The notes beneath the pieces were generated by a model. The model was not told where the DNA came from and did no database searches. It was given only the letters and a program-made list of their open reading frames with translations. A stretch of DNA of 64,000 bases, taken from assembly GCA_964386865.1 (NCBI GenBank), contig CAYLUN010000006.1:1-64000 (forward strand). Direction: 5' to 3'. The translations under genes were made by a program, and so were the position numbers. The stretch comes from CAYLUN01 sp964386865. GTDB lineage: Bacteria > Verrucomicrobiota > Kiritimatiellia > RFP12 > UBA1067. Below, piece by piece: positions 33,708-41,491 of this stretch; the first letter of the stretch is position 1, and every line of letters starts with the position of its first letter.

Positions 33708-33942
33708 AGCTAAACCTTGTTTGCGTGGATGGCGAGAGTAAAACGCGGGCGGCCGACTGTCGCCGCAGGCGGTGAAAAACAGGTGTATATTTTGCTCCTA
33801 TTCGGCGTGTGTTTCAAGGCCAAAAGCGCGATATTCTCACTGGATCACTGGAAAACCCTTGCGGCTCGGCTCGTGTTGCGATACAAATGATGCGTTCATT
33901 TTGCGCATCAGGGTTGGACATTTTTGTCAGAGAAGGCCTTTC

Positions 33943-35292
33943 ATGAGGAAACTGTTCGGTACAGACGGAATACGCGGCCAGGCGAACCGGCATCCGGTGA
34001 ACGCGGAGCTGGCCCTGCGGCTGGGCAAAGCGCTGGGCAAGCGCCTTAACGCGCACGGCTACGGCAGCGCACGCGCCGTGATCGGCAAGGATACGCGCCT
34101 CTCGGGCTACATGCTCGAGACGGCCATCACCAGCGGGCTCGTCTCGTCCGGCTGCGACGTTTTTCTGGTCGGCCCCGTGCCGACGCCGGCGGTCGCCCAT
34201 TTGACGCGCTCGCTGGCCGCCGACGTGGGGATCATGCTCACCGCCTCGCACAACCCCTACGATGACAACGGCATCAAGATCTTCAACCCGCTCGGCTACA
34301 AGCTCGAGGACGAGGAGGAAGCCGAGCTGACGTCTCTGATCCTCGACACCGACCTGAGCACCGACCACATCCGGAGCGATCAGCTCGGCAAGGCCTACCG
34401 CCTGGACGACGCCCGCGGCCGCTACATCGAGTTCGCCAAGAGCACGGTCAACAACGAGAAGCTCAGCGGCTTCAAGGTGGTGATGGACTGCGCCAACGGC
34501 GCGGCCTACGACATGGGCCCCTGGATCTTCCGCGAACTGGGCGCCCTCGTCATCAAAACGGGCGTCTCCCCGGACGGCCTCAACATCAATGAGAAATGCG
34601 GCGCCATGCACCCCGAAGTCGTCGCTAAGCTGGTACGGGAGAACGGCGCCGACATCGGCATCGCGCTCGACGGGGACGCGGACCGCGTGATCTTCGCCGA
34701 CGCCAACGGCGCGATTGTGGACGGCGACCGCGTGCTCGCCGCGTGCGCCATCGCCTTTAAGAAGCGCGGCCTGCTCGCCAACGACACGCTCGTCGTGACC
34801 AGCATGAGCAACCTCGGCCTCCACGACGCCATGCGCAAACACGGGGTCAAGGTGGAGGTCACCGACGTCGGCGACCGCTACGTAATCGACGCCATGCGCA
34901 AGGGCGGCCACTCGCTCGGCGGCGAGAAGTCGGGGCACCTGATCTTCCACAACCACGCCACGACGGGCGACGGCATCATCAGCGCGCTCCAAGTGATGCG
35001 CGTGATGAAGGAGGAGGGCAAGACCCTCGCGCAGCTCGCCGACTGCATGGCCGAGTACCCGCAGACGCTGGTCAGCATCAAGGTCAAGGAGAAGAAGCCG
35101 CTCCATGACGTCCCGGCCCTCGCCGCAGCCATCAGGGCGTGCGAAGAGGAGTTGAAGGAGTCCGGCCGCGTGATCGTGCGCTACTCGGGCACCGAGCACA
35201 AGATCCGCCTCCTCGTCGAAGCCAGCGAAGCCGCGCTCGTGGACGCGTGGATCGAGCGGCTCACCCGGGCCGTGCACGAGGGGCTGGGGTGA
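33943..35292 (+). CDS. glmM: Phosphoglucosamine mutase
   Basis: A 449-residue enzyme interconverting glucosamine 6-phosphate and glucosamine 1-phosphate for UDP-GlcNAc synthesis. The start at 33943 (MRKLFGTDGIRG) has AGAAGG upstream, and the upstream in-frame extension is rejected on homology. The active-site phosphoserine is Ser102 in TASHNPYDDNG, the Mg site is ALDGDADR, the sugar-binding loop is GGEKSGH and the phosphate loop is RYSGTEHKIR. Immediately downstream is a GlmU-like beta-helix protein, suggesting that the next steps of the pathway are encoded together. A large inverted repeat lies between the two genes. Confidence 0.95.
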   Translation: MRKLFGTDGIRGQANRHPVNAELALRLGKALGKRLNAHGYGSARAVIGKDTRLSGYMLETAITSGLVSSGCDVFLVGPVPTPAVAHLTRSLAADVGIMLTASHNPYDDNGIKIFNPLGYKLEDEEEAELTSLILDTDLSTDHIRSDQLGKAYRLDDARGRYIEFAKSTVNNEKLSGFKVVMDCANGAAYDMGPWIFRELGALVIKTGVSPDGLNINEKCGAMHPEVVAKLVRENGADIGIALDGDADRVIFADANGAIVDGDRVLAACAIAFKKRGLLANDTLVVTSMSNLGLHDAMRKHGVKVEVTDVGDRYVIDAMRKGGHSLGGEKSGHLIFHNHATTGDGIISALQVMRVMKEEGKTLAQLADCMAEYPQTLVSIKVKEKKPLHDVPALAAAIRACEEELKESGRVIVRYSGTEHKIRLLVEASEAALVDAWIERLTRAVHEGLG

Positions 35293-35319
35293 GAACAGAA
35301 TAACGCTCAGCGCTGAACG

Positions 35320-35381
35320 TTCAACGCTCAACGTTCAGGTGTTGATGTGCTGCCTCCTTGAGTTGACCGTTGAGCGTTGAA
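35320..35381. repeat. Long inverted repeat between glmM and the beta-helix gene
   Basis: TTCAACGCTCAACGTTCA (35320-35337) pairs with 35364-35381 (17 of 18 nt). The unit AACG[CT]TCA is also reiterated beyond the arms (35303-35395), giving a multi-part hairpin. No T-tract follows, so it is not a standard terminator. Confidence 0.8.
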
Positions 35382-35395
35382 AGTTGAGCGTTGAC

Positions 35396-36595
35396 ATGAG
35401 CCAGCCCCCATCACCCCTCCAGCAGCTCCAATCCCGCGGCGTGACGATCCTCGCGCCGGAAACCTCTTACGTCGCGCCGGACGTGAACCCGGAGCGCGTC
35501 GCTCCGGGCGTCGTCGTCCACCCCGGCTGCCGCCTGAGCGGAGCCGACCTGTCGATCGGCCCCGGCTGCGTGCTCGGCGCGGAAGCCCCCGCCACCGTCG
35601 CTGACTGCCAGCTCGGCGCGAAGGTGCACCTCGCAGGCGGGTTCTTCGAGCGCGCCACCTTCCTTGACGGGTTCAAGGCGGGCAGCGGGGCGCACGTGCG
35701 GCCCGGCTGCCTCTTCGAAGAGGAGTCGTCGGTCGCCCACACCGTCGGCGTCAAGCAGACAGTCTTCCTGCCGTGGGTCACGGCTGGCAGCCTGATCAAC
35801 TTCTGCGACTGCCTGATGGCCGGCGGCACCAGCCGCAAAAACCACTCGGAGATCGGATCCTCTTACATCCACTTCAACTTCACGCCGCACCAAGACAAGG
35901 CGACGGCCTCGCTCATCGGCGACGTCCCGCACGGCGTGCTGCTCAACCAGCCCGCCATCTTCCTCGGCGGGCAGGGCGGGCTGGTCGGCCCATGCGCGAT
36001 CGCCTACGGCACGGTCATCCCCGCCGGGCAGATCTGGCGCGGCGACGTCACGGAGCCCGGCCACCTCGTCGCGAAGGTCGCCTTCCGCAGCACCATCAAT
36101 ATGCCCTACGACCCGCGCCAGTACCACGGCATCCGACGCGTGCTCCGCAATAACCTGCTCTACATCGGCAACATTCTGGCGCTCGACCTCTGGTACCGCG
36201 TCGTGCGCGCGCCGTTCATGCTCGGCGGCCCCTATCAGGCCGCCTGCCACGCCGGCGCCCGGCGCCGCCTCGCCGAAATCTTGGACGAGCGCCTGTCGCG
36301 ACTGGACGAGCTGGCCAAGAAGGTCGCGCACTCGCTCAGCCTCGACCGGCCCAACCCCGCCGCCGCCGAGCACGGCGCCTTCGTCGCGGGCTGGCCCGAA
36401 CTCAAAGCCGCGCTCACGGCTATCCTCGCCGCCCGCGAGACCGTGACCGTGCCGGAGCCCGTCCGCGCCCTCGTGGACGCCCTGCCCAAGGCCGACTACC
36501 TGCGAGCAATTCAAGGACTGAGCGCGGAGGCCGCTCAGGCGCTAACGTCGTGGCTCGCCGCCTGCCCGGCCGCGACGGCCGCGCTACAGAAGTAG
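35396..36595 (+). CDS. GlmU-like left-handed beta-helix protein (putative N-acetyltransferase)
   Basis: A 399-residue protein with hexapeptide-type coils (VVVHPGCRLSGADLSIGPGCVLG) and a segment resembling the GlmU acetyltransferase region: SSYIHFNFTPHQDKATASLIGD, then LVGPCAIAYGTVIPAGQIWRGDV. No nucleotidyltransferase domain precedes it. The C-terminal 130 residues are helical. Sitting directly after glmM, it may acetylate glucosamine 1-phosphate or act on a related amino-sugar phosphate. That role is inferred from fold and context, and the catalytic residues of GlmU cannot all be placed. The ATG at 35396 overlaps the end of a repeat region and has no clear Shine-Dalgarno; a TTG 12 nt earlier is an alternative. 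Confidence 0.7.
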   Translation: MSQPPSPLQQLQSRGVTILAPETSYVAPDVNPERVAPGVVVHPGCRLSGADLSIGPGCVLGAEAPATVADCQLGAKVHLAGGFFERATFLDGFKAGSGAHVRPGCLFEEESSVAHTVGVKQTVFLPWVTAGSLINFCDCLMAGGTSRKNHSEIGSSYIHFNFTPHQDKATASLIGDVPHGVLLNQPAIFLGGQGGLVGPCAIAYGTVIPAGQIWRGDVTEPGHLVAKVAFRSTINMPYDPRQYHGIRRVLRNNLLYIGNILALDLWYRVVRAPFMLGGPYQAACHAGARRRLAEILDERLSRLDELAKKVAHSLSLDRPNPAAAEHGAFVAGWPELKAALTAILAARETVTVPEPVRALVDALPKADYLRAIQGLSAEAAQALTSWLAACPAATAALQK

Positions 36596-36617
36596 GGCAG
36601 GCGCAGAGGCGCGACCC

Positions 36618-38108
36618 CTACTTCTGCCGCGTCGCTTGCTTCTTGCCGACCAGCACCTCCAAGCGCTGGGCCATCGCCGTTGCGCGGCTGGCCTCGGCGG
36701 CCGCTACGTTGCTGGTTTGGCCCAGGTCGGCGGCGAGGTTGTAGAGCTGCACGGCGGGGGCGTCGGGCTTGACCTTGCCCTGCGCGTCGATGTCGCTCGT
36801 GGCGAGCCCGAGCTGCGCGTAGGGCTGGCCCCACTGCGGCCCCGCCGGCACTTGCACCGTCATGCCGCACGACCCCTGTTTGGGCAGAAAGACCCACTCG
36901 CCCTGGCGCAGCGCGAAGCCGCCGGTGCCGAGAAACACGGTCTCCGCGCGCTTGGCCGGCGCGCCGGCGGGATCGAGAAACGCGGCCAGCTCGCTCGCGC
37001 CGTCCGGGGACGCGCCCTCGGGCACGGCGACGCCCGCCGCCTCGGCCAGGGTCGCCATCACGTCCACCTGCGAGAAGAGCGCCTGCCGCACGCTGCCGGC
37101 CGGGATGCGGCCGGGCCAGCGCGCGATCAGCGGCACCCTGTGGCCGCCCTCCCACGCGTCGGTCTTCTGACCCAGCAGCCCGGCGTTGCTGCGGTGCCCC
37201 TTTTCGAGCGGCTCGCGCGTCAGCACCGCGCCGTTGTCGCTGGTGAACACGACAAGCGTGTTCTTCGCCTGGCCGCTCTTTTCCAGCGCGGCCAGCGCCT
37301 GGCCGACGCAGTGGTCGAGCTGCTGCACAAAGTCGCCGTACGGGCCGACCCCGCTCGCGCCCTTGAACTCGGGCGCAGGCGCAATGGGCACGTGCGGCGC
37401 GAGGAAGGCCAGGTAGAGAAAGAACGGCGCCTCCTGCTTCTGGCCGAGGAACTGCGCCGCGCGCGCCGCGAGGATCAGGTCGATGCGATCCAGCGGTCGC
37501 GCCGCGTGGGCGGCCGCCGCGCCTTTGCTGAAGCCGTGGCCCCACCCCTCCTTCGTTTCCTTGGCCGGAATTATGACGAGGGGATCGGCAGAGTCCCAGG
37601 CCACCACGCGGTGCCCTTCGACAAATACGAAGGGCGGCTCGTTGTGCGTGCGCGGTGTGCCGAAGAATGAGTCGAAGCCGATCTCCAGCGGGCCGGGCTT
37701 CAGCTCCGCGTTGTAGTCGGGGTCGCCGCTGCGGCCGAAGCCGTTGTGCCACTTGCCTAGCGCGGCGGTGCGGTAGCCGGCCGACTTGAGCAGCGACGGA
37801 AGCGTGACTTGGCCCTCATGGAAGTAGAGCGAATAGTCGTTCTTGCGCTTCGCGTGCCAGAGGTAGGTGCCGCTCAGGATCGAGTAGCGCGACGGGTTGC
37901 AGACCGCCGCCACCGAGTGCGCGTCGGTAAAGCGCACGCCCTCGCCAGCCAGCTTGTCTAGGTTTGGCGTCTTGATCTTCGTCGCGCCGTAGCACCCGAC
38001 GTCGCCGGTGCCGAGGTCATCGGCGATGATGAACAGCAGGTTGGGCCGTTCTGCGGCCTGCGTTAGCGCGACCAGCGCTAGCGCCGTAAGAAAAAGCAGT
38101 CTCTTCAT
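36618..38108 (-). CDS. Secreted formylglycine-dependent sulfatase (S1 family)
   Basis: A 496-residue exported sulfatase. The ATG at 38108 has AAAGGGA upstream and begins a signal peptide (MKRLLFLTALALVALTQAA). PNLLFIIADDLGTGD supplies the metal-binding Asp pair, and Cys70 in CNPSR is the residue converted to formylglycine. GKWHNGFGR, APHVPIAP and FTSDNGA are further alkaline-phosphatase-superfamily signatures. It removes sulfate esters from glycans. No formylglycine maturase gene is in the window, so maturation must be provided elsewhere. It follows a second sulfatase and a GH5-like gene on the same strand; a family A repeat lies between the two sulfatases. Confidence 0.93.
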   Translation of the reverse strand: MKRLLFLTALALVALTQAAERPNLLFIIADDLGTGDVGCYGATKIKTPNLDKLAGEGVRFTDAHSVAAVCNPSRYSILSGTYLWHAKRKNDYSLYFHEGQVTLPSLLKSAGYRTAALGKWHNGFGRSGDPDYNAELKPGPLEIGFDSFFGTPRTHNEPPFVFVEGHRVVAWDSADPLVIIPAKETKEGWGHGFSKGAAAAHAARPLDRIDLILAARAAQFLGQKQEAPFFLYLAFLAPHVPIAPAPEFKGASGVGPYGDFVQQLDHCVGQALAALEKSGQAKNTLVVFTSDNGAVLTREPLEKGHRSNAGLLGQKTDAWEGGHRVPLIARWPGRIPAGSVRQALFSQVDVMATLAEAAGVAVPEGASPDGASELAAFLDPAGAPAKRAETVFLGTGGFALRQGEWVFLPKQGSCGMTVQVPAGPQWGQPYAQLGLATSDIDAQGKVKPDAPAVQLYNLAADLGQTSNVAAAEASRATAMAQRLEVLVGKKQATRQK

Positions 38109-38181
38109 TTCGCGAGTCCCTTTCATGGTTTGCAGCTGTAGCGCCCCGCTTCGCGCCGAGAGGCGACCCCCGTGCCGCACG

Positions 38182-38239
38182 CGGCCCGCACGGAGGCGGG
38201 CCCTCCAGCGCGAGGGGTGGCCAGAACGATCCGCCTCGC
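38182..38239 (+). repeat. Dispersed repeat, family A copy 3 (58 nt)
   Basis: Same unit as 21863-21920 and (inverted) 22837-22893. It lies in the 224-nt region between the two sulfatase genes, upstream of the first one's start. Confidence 0.8.
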
Positions 38240-38332
38240 CGGGAGGGACGCGCGTCGGCTCGTCCGCGGCGCGCGAGGACGCTCGCCCTGCCGGCGGCGT
38301 GATCAGACTGACGTTGACGGTCCTTTGCTTCG

Positions 38333-39874
38333 TCACTCTTCCTTCTTAGCCTTTCCGTCCACGGGCGGCGCGAACGCGCTACCGCTGGCGATGATTGCGT
38401 TCCAGCGCGCGCGGCAGTGCGTGGCCATCCGCGCAGCCACATCTTGATACTTGTCTTTCACGTCAGCTGTCTCGCCGGGATCGGCCGTCAGGTCATAGAG
38501 CGCGCTCGCGCCGCCCGGCAGCGCATGGTACTTGAAGCGCGGGCCGCGCAGCGTGACGTGGTGCGCCGCGTACGTGCGGTTCGCGAGCGCGGCCACGTCC
38601 CTCGGCGCGCCCGGACCCGCGATGGCCAGGCGGAGGGCCTCCGGCCGCGCCGGGCCGCTCGCGTTCTCGAGCAGCGCCGGCCTGAGGCTGACGCCCGAGA
38701 ACGGCTTGTGCGCAACCGCATCGCCGCTGACACCGGCCAGGTCGAGCAGCGTGGGAAGAAGGTCTTCGGCGCGGCCGAACGCGGCGCGCTCGCCGGGCGC
38801 GATGCGGCCCGGCCAGCGCACGAGGCACGGCACGCGGATGCCGTTGTCCCACACCGCCGCCTTGTGGCCGCGCAGCTTAGCCACGTTGCGCCGCTCCCAG
38901 TCCGCGCCGGCCACAAAGCCGTCCAGGCCGGAACGCTTCGAGTCTGGCCCCGTCGGACCGTTATCGCTCAGAAACACCACGAGCGTCCGCTGCCCCTGAC
39001 CCGCTTCGCGCAGGCCCTCCAAGAGGCGGCCCACGCACTCGTCCAGGTGTGCGATGCAGCCGTAGCAGGCGGCGAGGTCTTTGGAGCACCCCAGCGCGAC
39101 GAACGGCGCGCTGTACTTCTCGTCGCACACCCACGGCAGGTGCGGGATGATGTACGCGAGCGAGATGAACCACGGCCCGTCCTTGTGCGAGCGGATGTAG
39201 TCGAGCGCGAAGTCGGTCCAGAGGTCGGCGGCCCAGCCTTTGCCGCGCGCGCTGTTTTTCGGGCGCCACATCATCGGGTCGCGGTGCTCGTAGCCGCCTC
39301 CGCCCAGGTAGTCGTCCCAGCCGAACGCCTCGATGCTCTTGCCGGCGGCCTTGACGCAGTCGAGCTTGCCGACGTGCAGCGTGCTGTAGCCGGCGGCCTT
39401 GAAGAACGCGGGCATCCTCGCCTCGTCAGGCTGAAGGTTCGCGCGGGGCGGCACGCCCCAGACGCCCGTCAGCAGATGGTCGCGGCCGGTGAAGAGCGCG
39501 GCCCGCGTGGGCGAGCAGGCCGCCGCGACGGCGAAGTTGCGAAAGAGCGCCGACTCGCCAGCCAGCCGGTCGAGGTTCGGCGTCTTCACCAGCTTGTTGC
39601 CGTTGAAGCCAAAGTCGCCGTATCCCTGATCGTCGCTGATGAGCAGCAGCACGTTGGGCTTCGGCGCCATCGTGTCCGCGGCGCCGAGCGCGAGCGGCAC
39701 AGCCATTCCCATGATGGCCAAGAAGCGCCTCGCGGTGCCACTACAAGCGCGAAAACCGTGTGCGAATTCGTTTGTGGGCCCGTGAGGGCCTTCCCGTTGC
39801 GCGCGCCTTGTCAGACTGGGAATCGCTGCGAGCGGCAGCGCACGCAAGGCAAAGGAGGAACGTCGGGCGACCAT
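38333..39874 (-). CDS. Secreted formylglycine-dependent sulfatase (S1 family), N-terminus extended by a repeat
   Basis: A sulfatase of up to 513 residues. PNVLLLISDDQGYGDFG supplies the metal-binding Asp pair; Cys120 in CSPTR is the formylglycine site; HVGKLD, YIIPHLPW and FLSDNGP follow. Two starts are possible. The ATG at 39874 has AGAGGT upstream and lies 12 nt after the GH5-like stop, favouring translational coupling. However, residues about 17-51 are encoded by a dispersed repeat (family D). A better signal peptide (RRFLAIMGMAVPLALGAA) begins near residue 49, with a TTG at 39721 or ATG at 39712 as candidate starts. The repeat may have extended the reading frame. The function is desulfation of glycans in the same unit as the GH5-like enzyme. 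Confidence 0.88.
   Translation of the reverse strand: MVARRSSFALRALPLAAIPSLTRRAQREGPHGPTNEFAHGFRACSGTARRFLAIMGMAVPLALGAADTMAPKPNVLLLISDDQGYGDFGFNGNKLVKTPNLDRLAGESALFRNFAVAAACSPTRAALFTGRDHLLTGVWGVPPRANLQPDEARMPAFFKAAGYSTLHVGKLDCVKAAGKSIEAFGWDDYLGGGGYEHRDPMMWRPKNSARGKGWAADLWTDFALDYIRSHKDGPWFISLAYIIPHLPWVCDEKYSAPFVALGCSKDLAACYGCIAHLDECVGRLLEGLREAGQGQRTLVVFLSDNGPTGPDSKRSGLDGFVAGADWERRNVAKLRGHKAAVWDNGIRVPCLVRWPGRIAPGERAAFGRAEDLLPTLLDLAGVSGDAVAHKPFSGVSLRPALLENASGPARPEALRLAIAGPGAPRDVAALANRTYAAHHVTLRGPRFKYHALPGGASALYDLTADPGETADVKDKYQDVAARMATHCRARWNAIIASGSAFAPPVDGKAKKEE
39724..39830 (+). repeat. Dispersed repeat, family D copy 1 (about 107 nt)
   Basis: Starts AAGCGCCTCGCGGTGCCAC and ends GCTGCG; contains GAATTCGTTTGT and a GGGCCCGTGAGGGCC palindrome. 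It aligns along its whole length with 61982-62086 in the same orientation. It lies inside the longest reading frame of the second sulfatase. Confidence 0.8.
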
Positions 39875-39886
39875 GGTGAACCTCTG

Positions 39887-41035
39887 CTATTCATTCGCCT
39901 TTCGGCCCCAGCGCCGGTTTGCTTCAGCCGTCAGGCCGATCATGTAGGCGCGGTCATTCGCAAATGTCACGTTCCACGTCGTTGACTGGTTGGGCAGGTC
40001 GAAGACCCAGAAGGCCGCGAGGTCCATGCCGGAGCGCTCCAGCTCGTCGAGCATCGCCTCGAACCGGGGGCGCGCGGAAGCACCGTCCTTCGCGATCTCC
40101 ACGCCGAACTCGCCGACGAAGGCCGGCCGCTTCGCCTCGTCGGCCACGCCGCGCAGCCAAGTCAGGTAGTGGAGGCTGTTGGTGACCCAAACGCCGAAGG
40201 TCTTGTCAGCAGCCTCCTCGCCATAGAAGTGAATGCCGAGCGTGTTCAGCGGCGCCGGATTGTCGCGCAAGAGGATCTCGCGCGTTTGCGCCTGCGTGTC
40301 CGGCTTCCAGCTCGTTTCAGCGGTGTTGTGCCACGCCGACGGGCGAGGGTTGGAGTTGCCGGAGAAGAGCGGGCGCGAGGGGTCGAGGGCGCGCACCGCT
40401 TTCGCGAACTCCGTCAGCATGGTCACCAGGTGAGCCGAGGTCACGTCGTCGCGCTCCGTGCCGCCTTTCGGGCGAAACTGTGCGGCGTTCGGCAGGTCGG
40501 CGCCCAAGTTCTTCTCGTTGCCAAACTCCCAGCCCCAAATGGCGGGCGACGTTCTGTAGCGGCCGACCACGTCGGCGGTGTACTGCCGCAGCAGCGCCAG
40601 CGTGCGGCTTTGCGGGTTGCCCCACTGGTCGCGCGCCTCTCCGGCCACCTCCGAGAGCGAGAACGACCAGAACAGAGAGGGGATCAGGCCGATGCCGCTC
40701 TTCTCCGCCGCGCGAACCACGAGGTCGAAGCGGCGGAAGTACTCGTCTTTGCTGTCGAGATAGATGCGCCACTCGCTGGCGGCGTAGGGCCCGGAGAAGC
40801 GCACGAACGGAATGCCCGCCTGGGCCAACTGCTCGAGCCCTGCCAAGGTTGTCGTGTTCGTCGGATCCCGCAAGATACGTCGGAACAAGTCGAAATAGTT
40901 GCAGCCCACGCCGCGGTAAGGCTGGCCGTCGCGATAGAACTGCCCGTCCTTGACCGTGAGTCCCGGCTGCGCGTGAACGCGCCAGCAGACTAGAAGGCTA
41001 AGCATCGCCGTGATCATCATCACCTGTCGGACCAT
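39887..41035 (-). CDS. Secreted GH5-like (cellulase-superfamily) glycoside hydrolase
   Basis: A 382-residue exported TIM-barrel enzyme with a signal peptide (MMITAMLSLLVCWRVHA). GVGCNYFDLFRRIL opens the barrel, Glu174 in WEFGNEKN is the expected acid/base, and Glu309 in AFVGEFGV the expected nucleophile. IHFYGEE supplies the conserved His-Tyr. These are the features of GH5/clan A retaining beta-glycosidases such as endo-mannanases and endoglucanases; the substrate is not determined. It is the first gene of a run with two sulfatases, so a sulfated polysaccharide is a reasonable target by inference. Confidence 0.85.
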   Translation of the reverse strand: MVRQVMMITAMLSLLVCWRVHAQPGLTVKDGQFYRDGQPYRGVGCNYFDLFRRILRDPTNTTTLAGLEQLAQAGIPFVRFSGPYAASEWRIYLDSKDEYFRRFDLVVRAAEKSGIGLIPSLFWSFSLSEVAGEARDQWGNPQSRTLALLRQYTADVVGRYRTSPAIWGWEFGNEKNLGADLPNAAQFRPKGGTERDDVTSAHLVTMLTEFAKAVRALDPSRPLFSGNSNPRPSAWHNTAETSWKPDTQAQTREILLRDNPAPLNTLGIHFYGEEAADKTFGVWVTNSLHYLTWLRGVADEAKRPAFVGEFGVEIAKDGASARPRFEAMLDELERSGMDLAAFWVFDLPNQSTTWNVTFANDRAYMIGLTAEANRRWGRKANE

Positions 41036-41081
41036 GTTGCCATCCCCTATTGATCCTTACGCACGTGGTAAAGTTGCCCTA

Positions 41082-41135
41082 GGTAGGGACGGCAGCCCCC
41101 TTCCGTCCGCTGAAGCCGACGGGGCGGCGCCCCTG
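41082..41135. repeat. Palindromic element, family C
   Basis: TAGGTAGGGACGGCAGCCCC at the left and GACGGGGCGGCGCCCCTGC at the right match the element at 26316-26374 in order and spacing. Confidence 0.7.
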
Positions 41136-41186
41136 CTCGTCAAGCCCGCCACTCATCCCCTACTGGGCAGGCCGCCCTCGCCCGTA

Positions 41187-41391
41187 AATATAGCATTTCG
41201 TTCGACCAGCTTCCAGTCGCCTTCTCGAAGCGCGAACACGCGGGTGTGTGTCAGAAAAGTGACACGGGCTTTAGAACCGCGCATTTTACACGGGCGAGGG
41301 CGCCCGTGCTCCCAGTGATGACACTTTTCTGACACGCGCGCGAACACGCCGGCGGCGGAGTCGAGCACCACGAACGGGCGATCCCGCACAC
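41187..41391 (-). pseudogene. Remnant of a sulfatase C-terminus interrupted by an insertion
   Basis: Reading the minus strand and removing the inserted 97 nt plus one copy of the flanking 11-nt repeat restores RDRPFVVLDSAAGVFALREG followed by DWKLVERN. The segment FALREGDWKLV matches the late conserved region of S1 sulfatases (compare FALRQGEWVFL in the neighbour at 36618). Nothing of the catalytic N-terminus remains. It lies upstream of the GH5-like gene, suggesting the locus once held a third sulfatase. Confidence 0.65.
41230..41348. mobile_element. MITE-like element with terminal inverted repeats and 11-bp direct repeats
   Basis: Direct repeats GCGCGAACACG at 41230-41240 and 41338-41348 bound a 97-nt insert. 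Near its ends the insert carries inverted repeats: GTGTCAGAAAAGTGACAC (41248-41265) against 41318-41335 (16 of 18 nt). The interior contains an ACGGGCGAGGGCGCCCGT palindrome. It encodes nothing. Clean removal together with one direct repeat restores a sulfatase reading frame, which supports target-site duplication. Confidence 0.75.
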
Positions 41392-41452
41392 AGGGAGGGA
41401 CGGCTTCCACGCCGTCCGCGGCCGGGGCGGAACCCGGCCCTCCCGTGTGTCG
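41392..41452. repeat. GC-rich palindromic element, family C-like
   Basis: CAGGGAGGGACGGC at the left and GGCCCTCCCGTG at the right bound a 61-nt palindromic unit containing CCACGCCGTCCGCGG. It abuts the truncated end of the sulfatase remnant. Confidence 0.65.
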
Positions 41453-41491
41453 AGTGCCCGTATGTCGTCTAGGCGCTTGTTGGCCGCGGCA

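Larger units (their letters stand above)
41036..41491. other. Gene-poor region: repeats, sulfatase remnant and inserted element
   Basis: No intact gene. It holds a family C element (41082-41135), a sulfatase C-terminal remnant (41187-41391) split by a small transposon-like element, and a second family C-like palindrome (41392-41452) that abuts the remnant's end. Confidence 0.7.

Noticed and set aside
33814..35331. 505-codon minus-strand frame opposite glmM
   Set aside because: glmM is unambiguous on the plus strand; the opposite frame has shadow composition.
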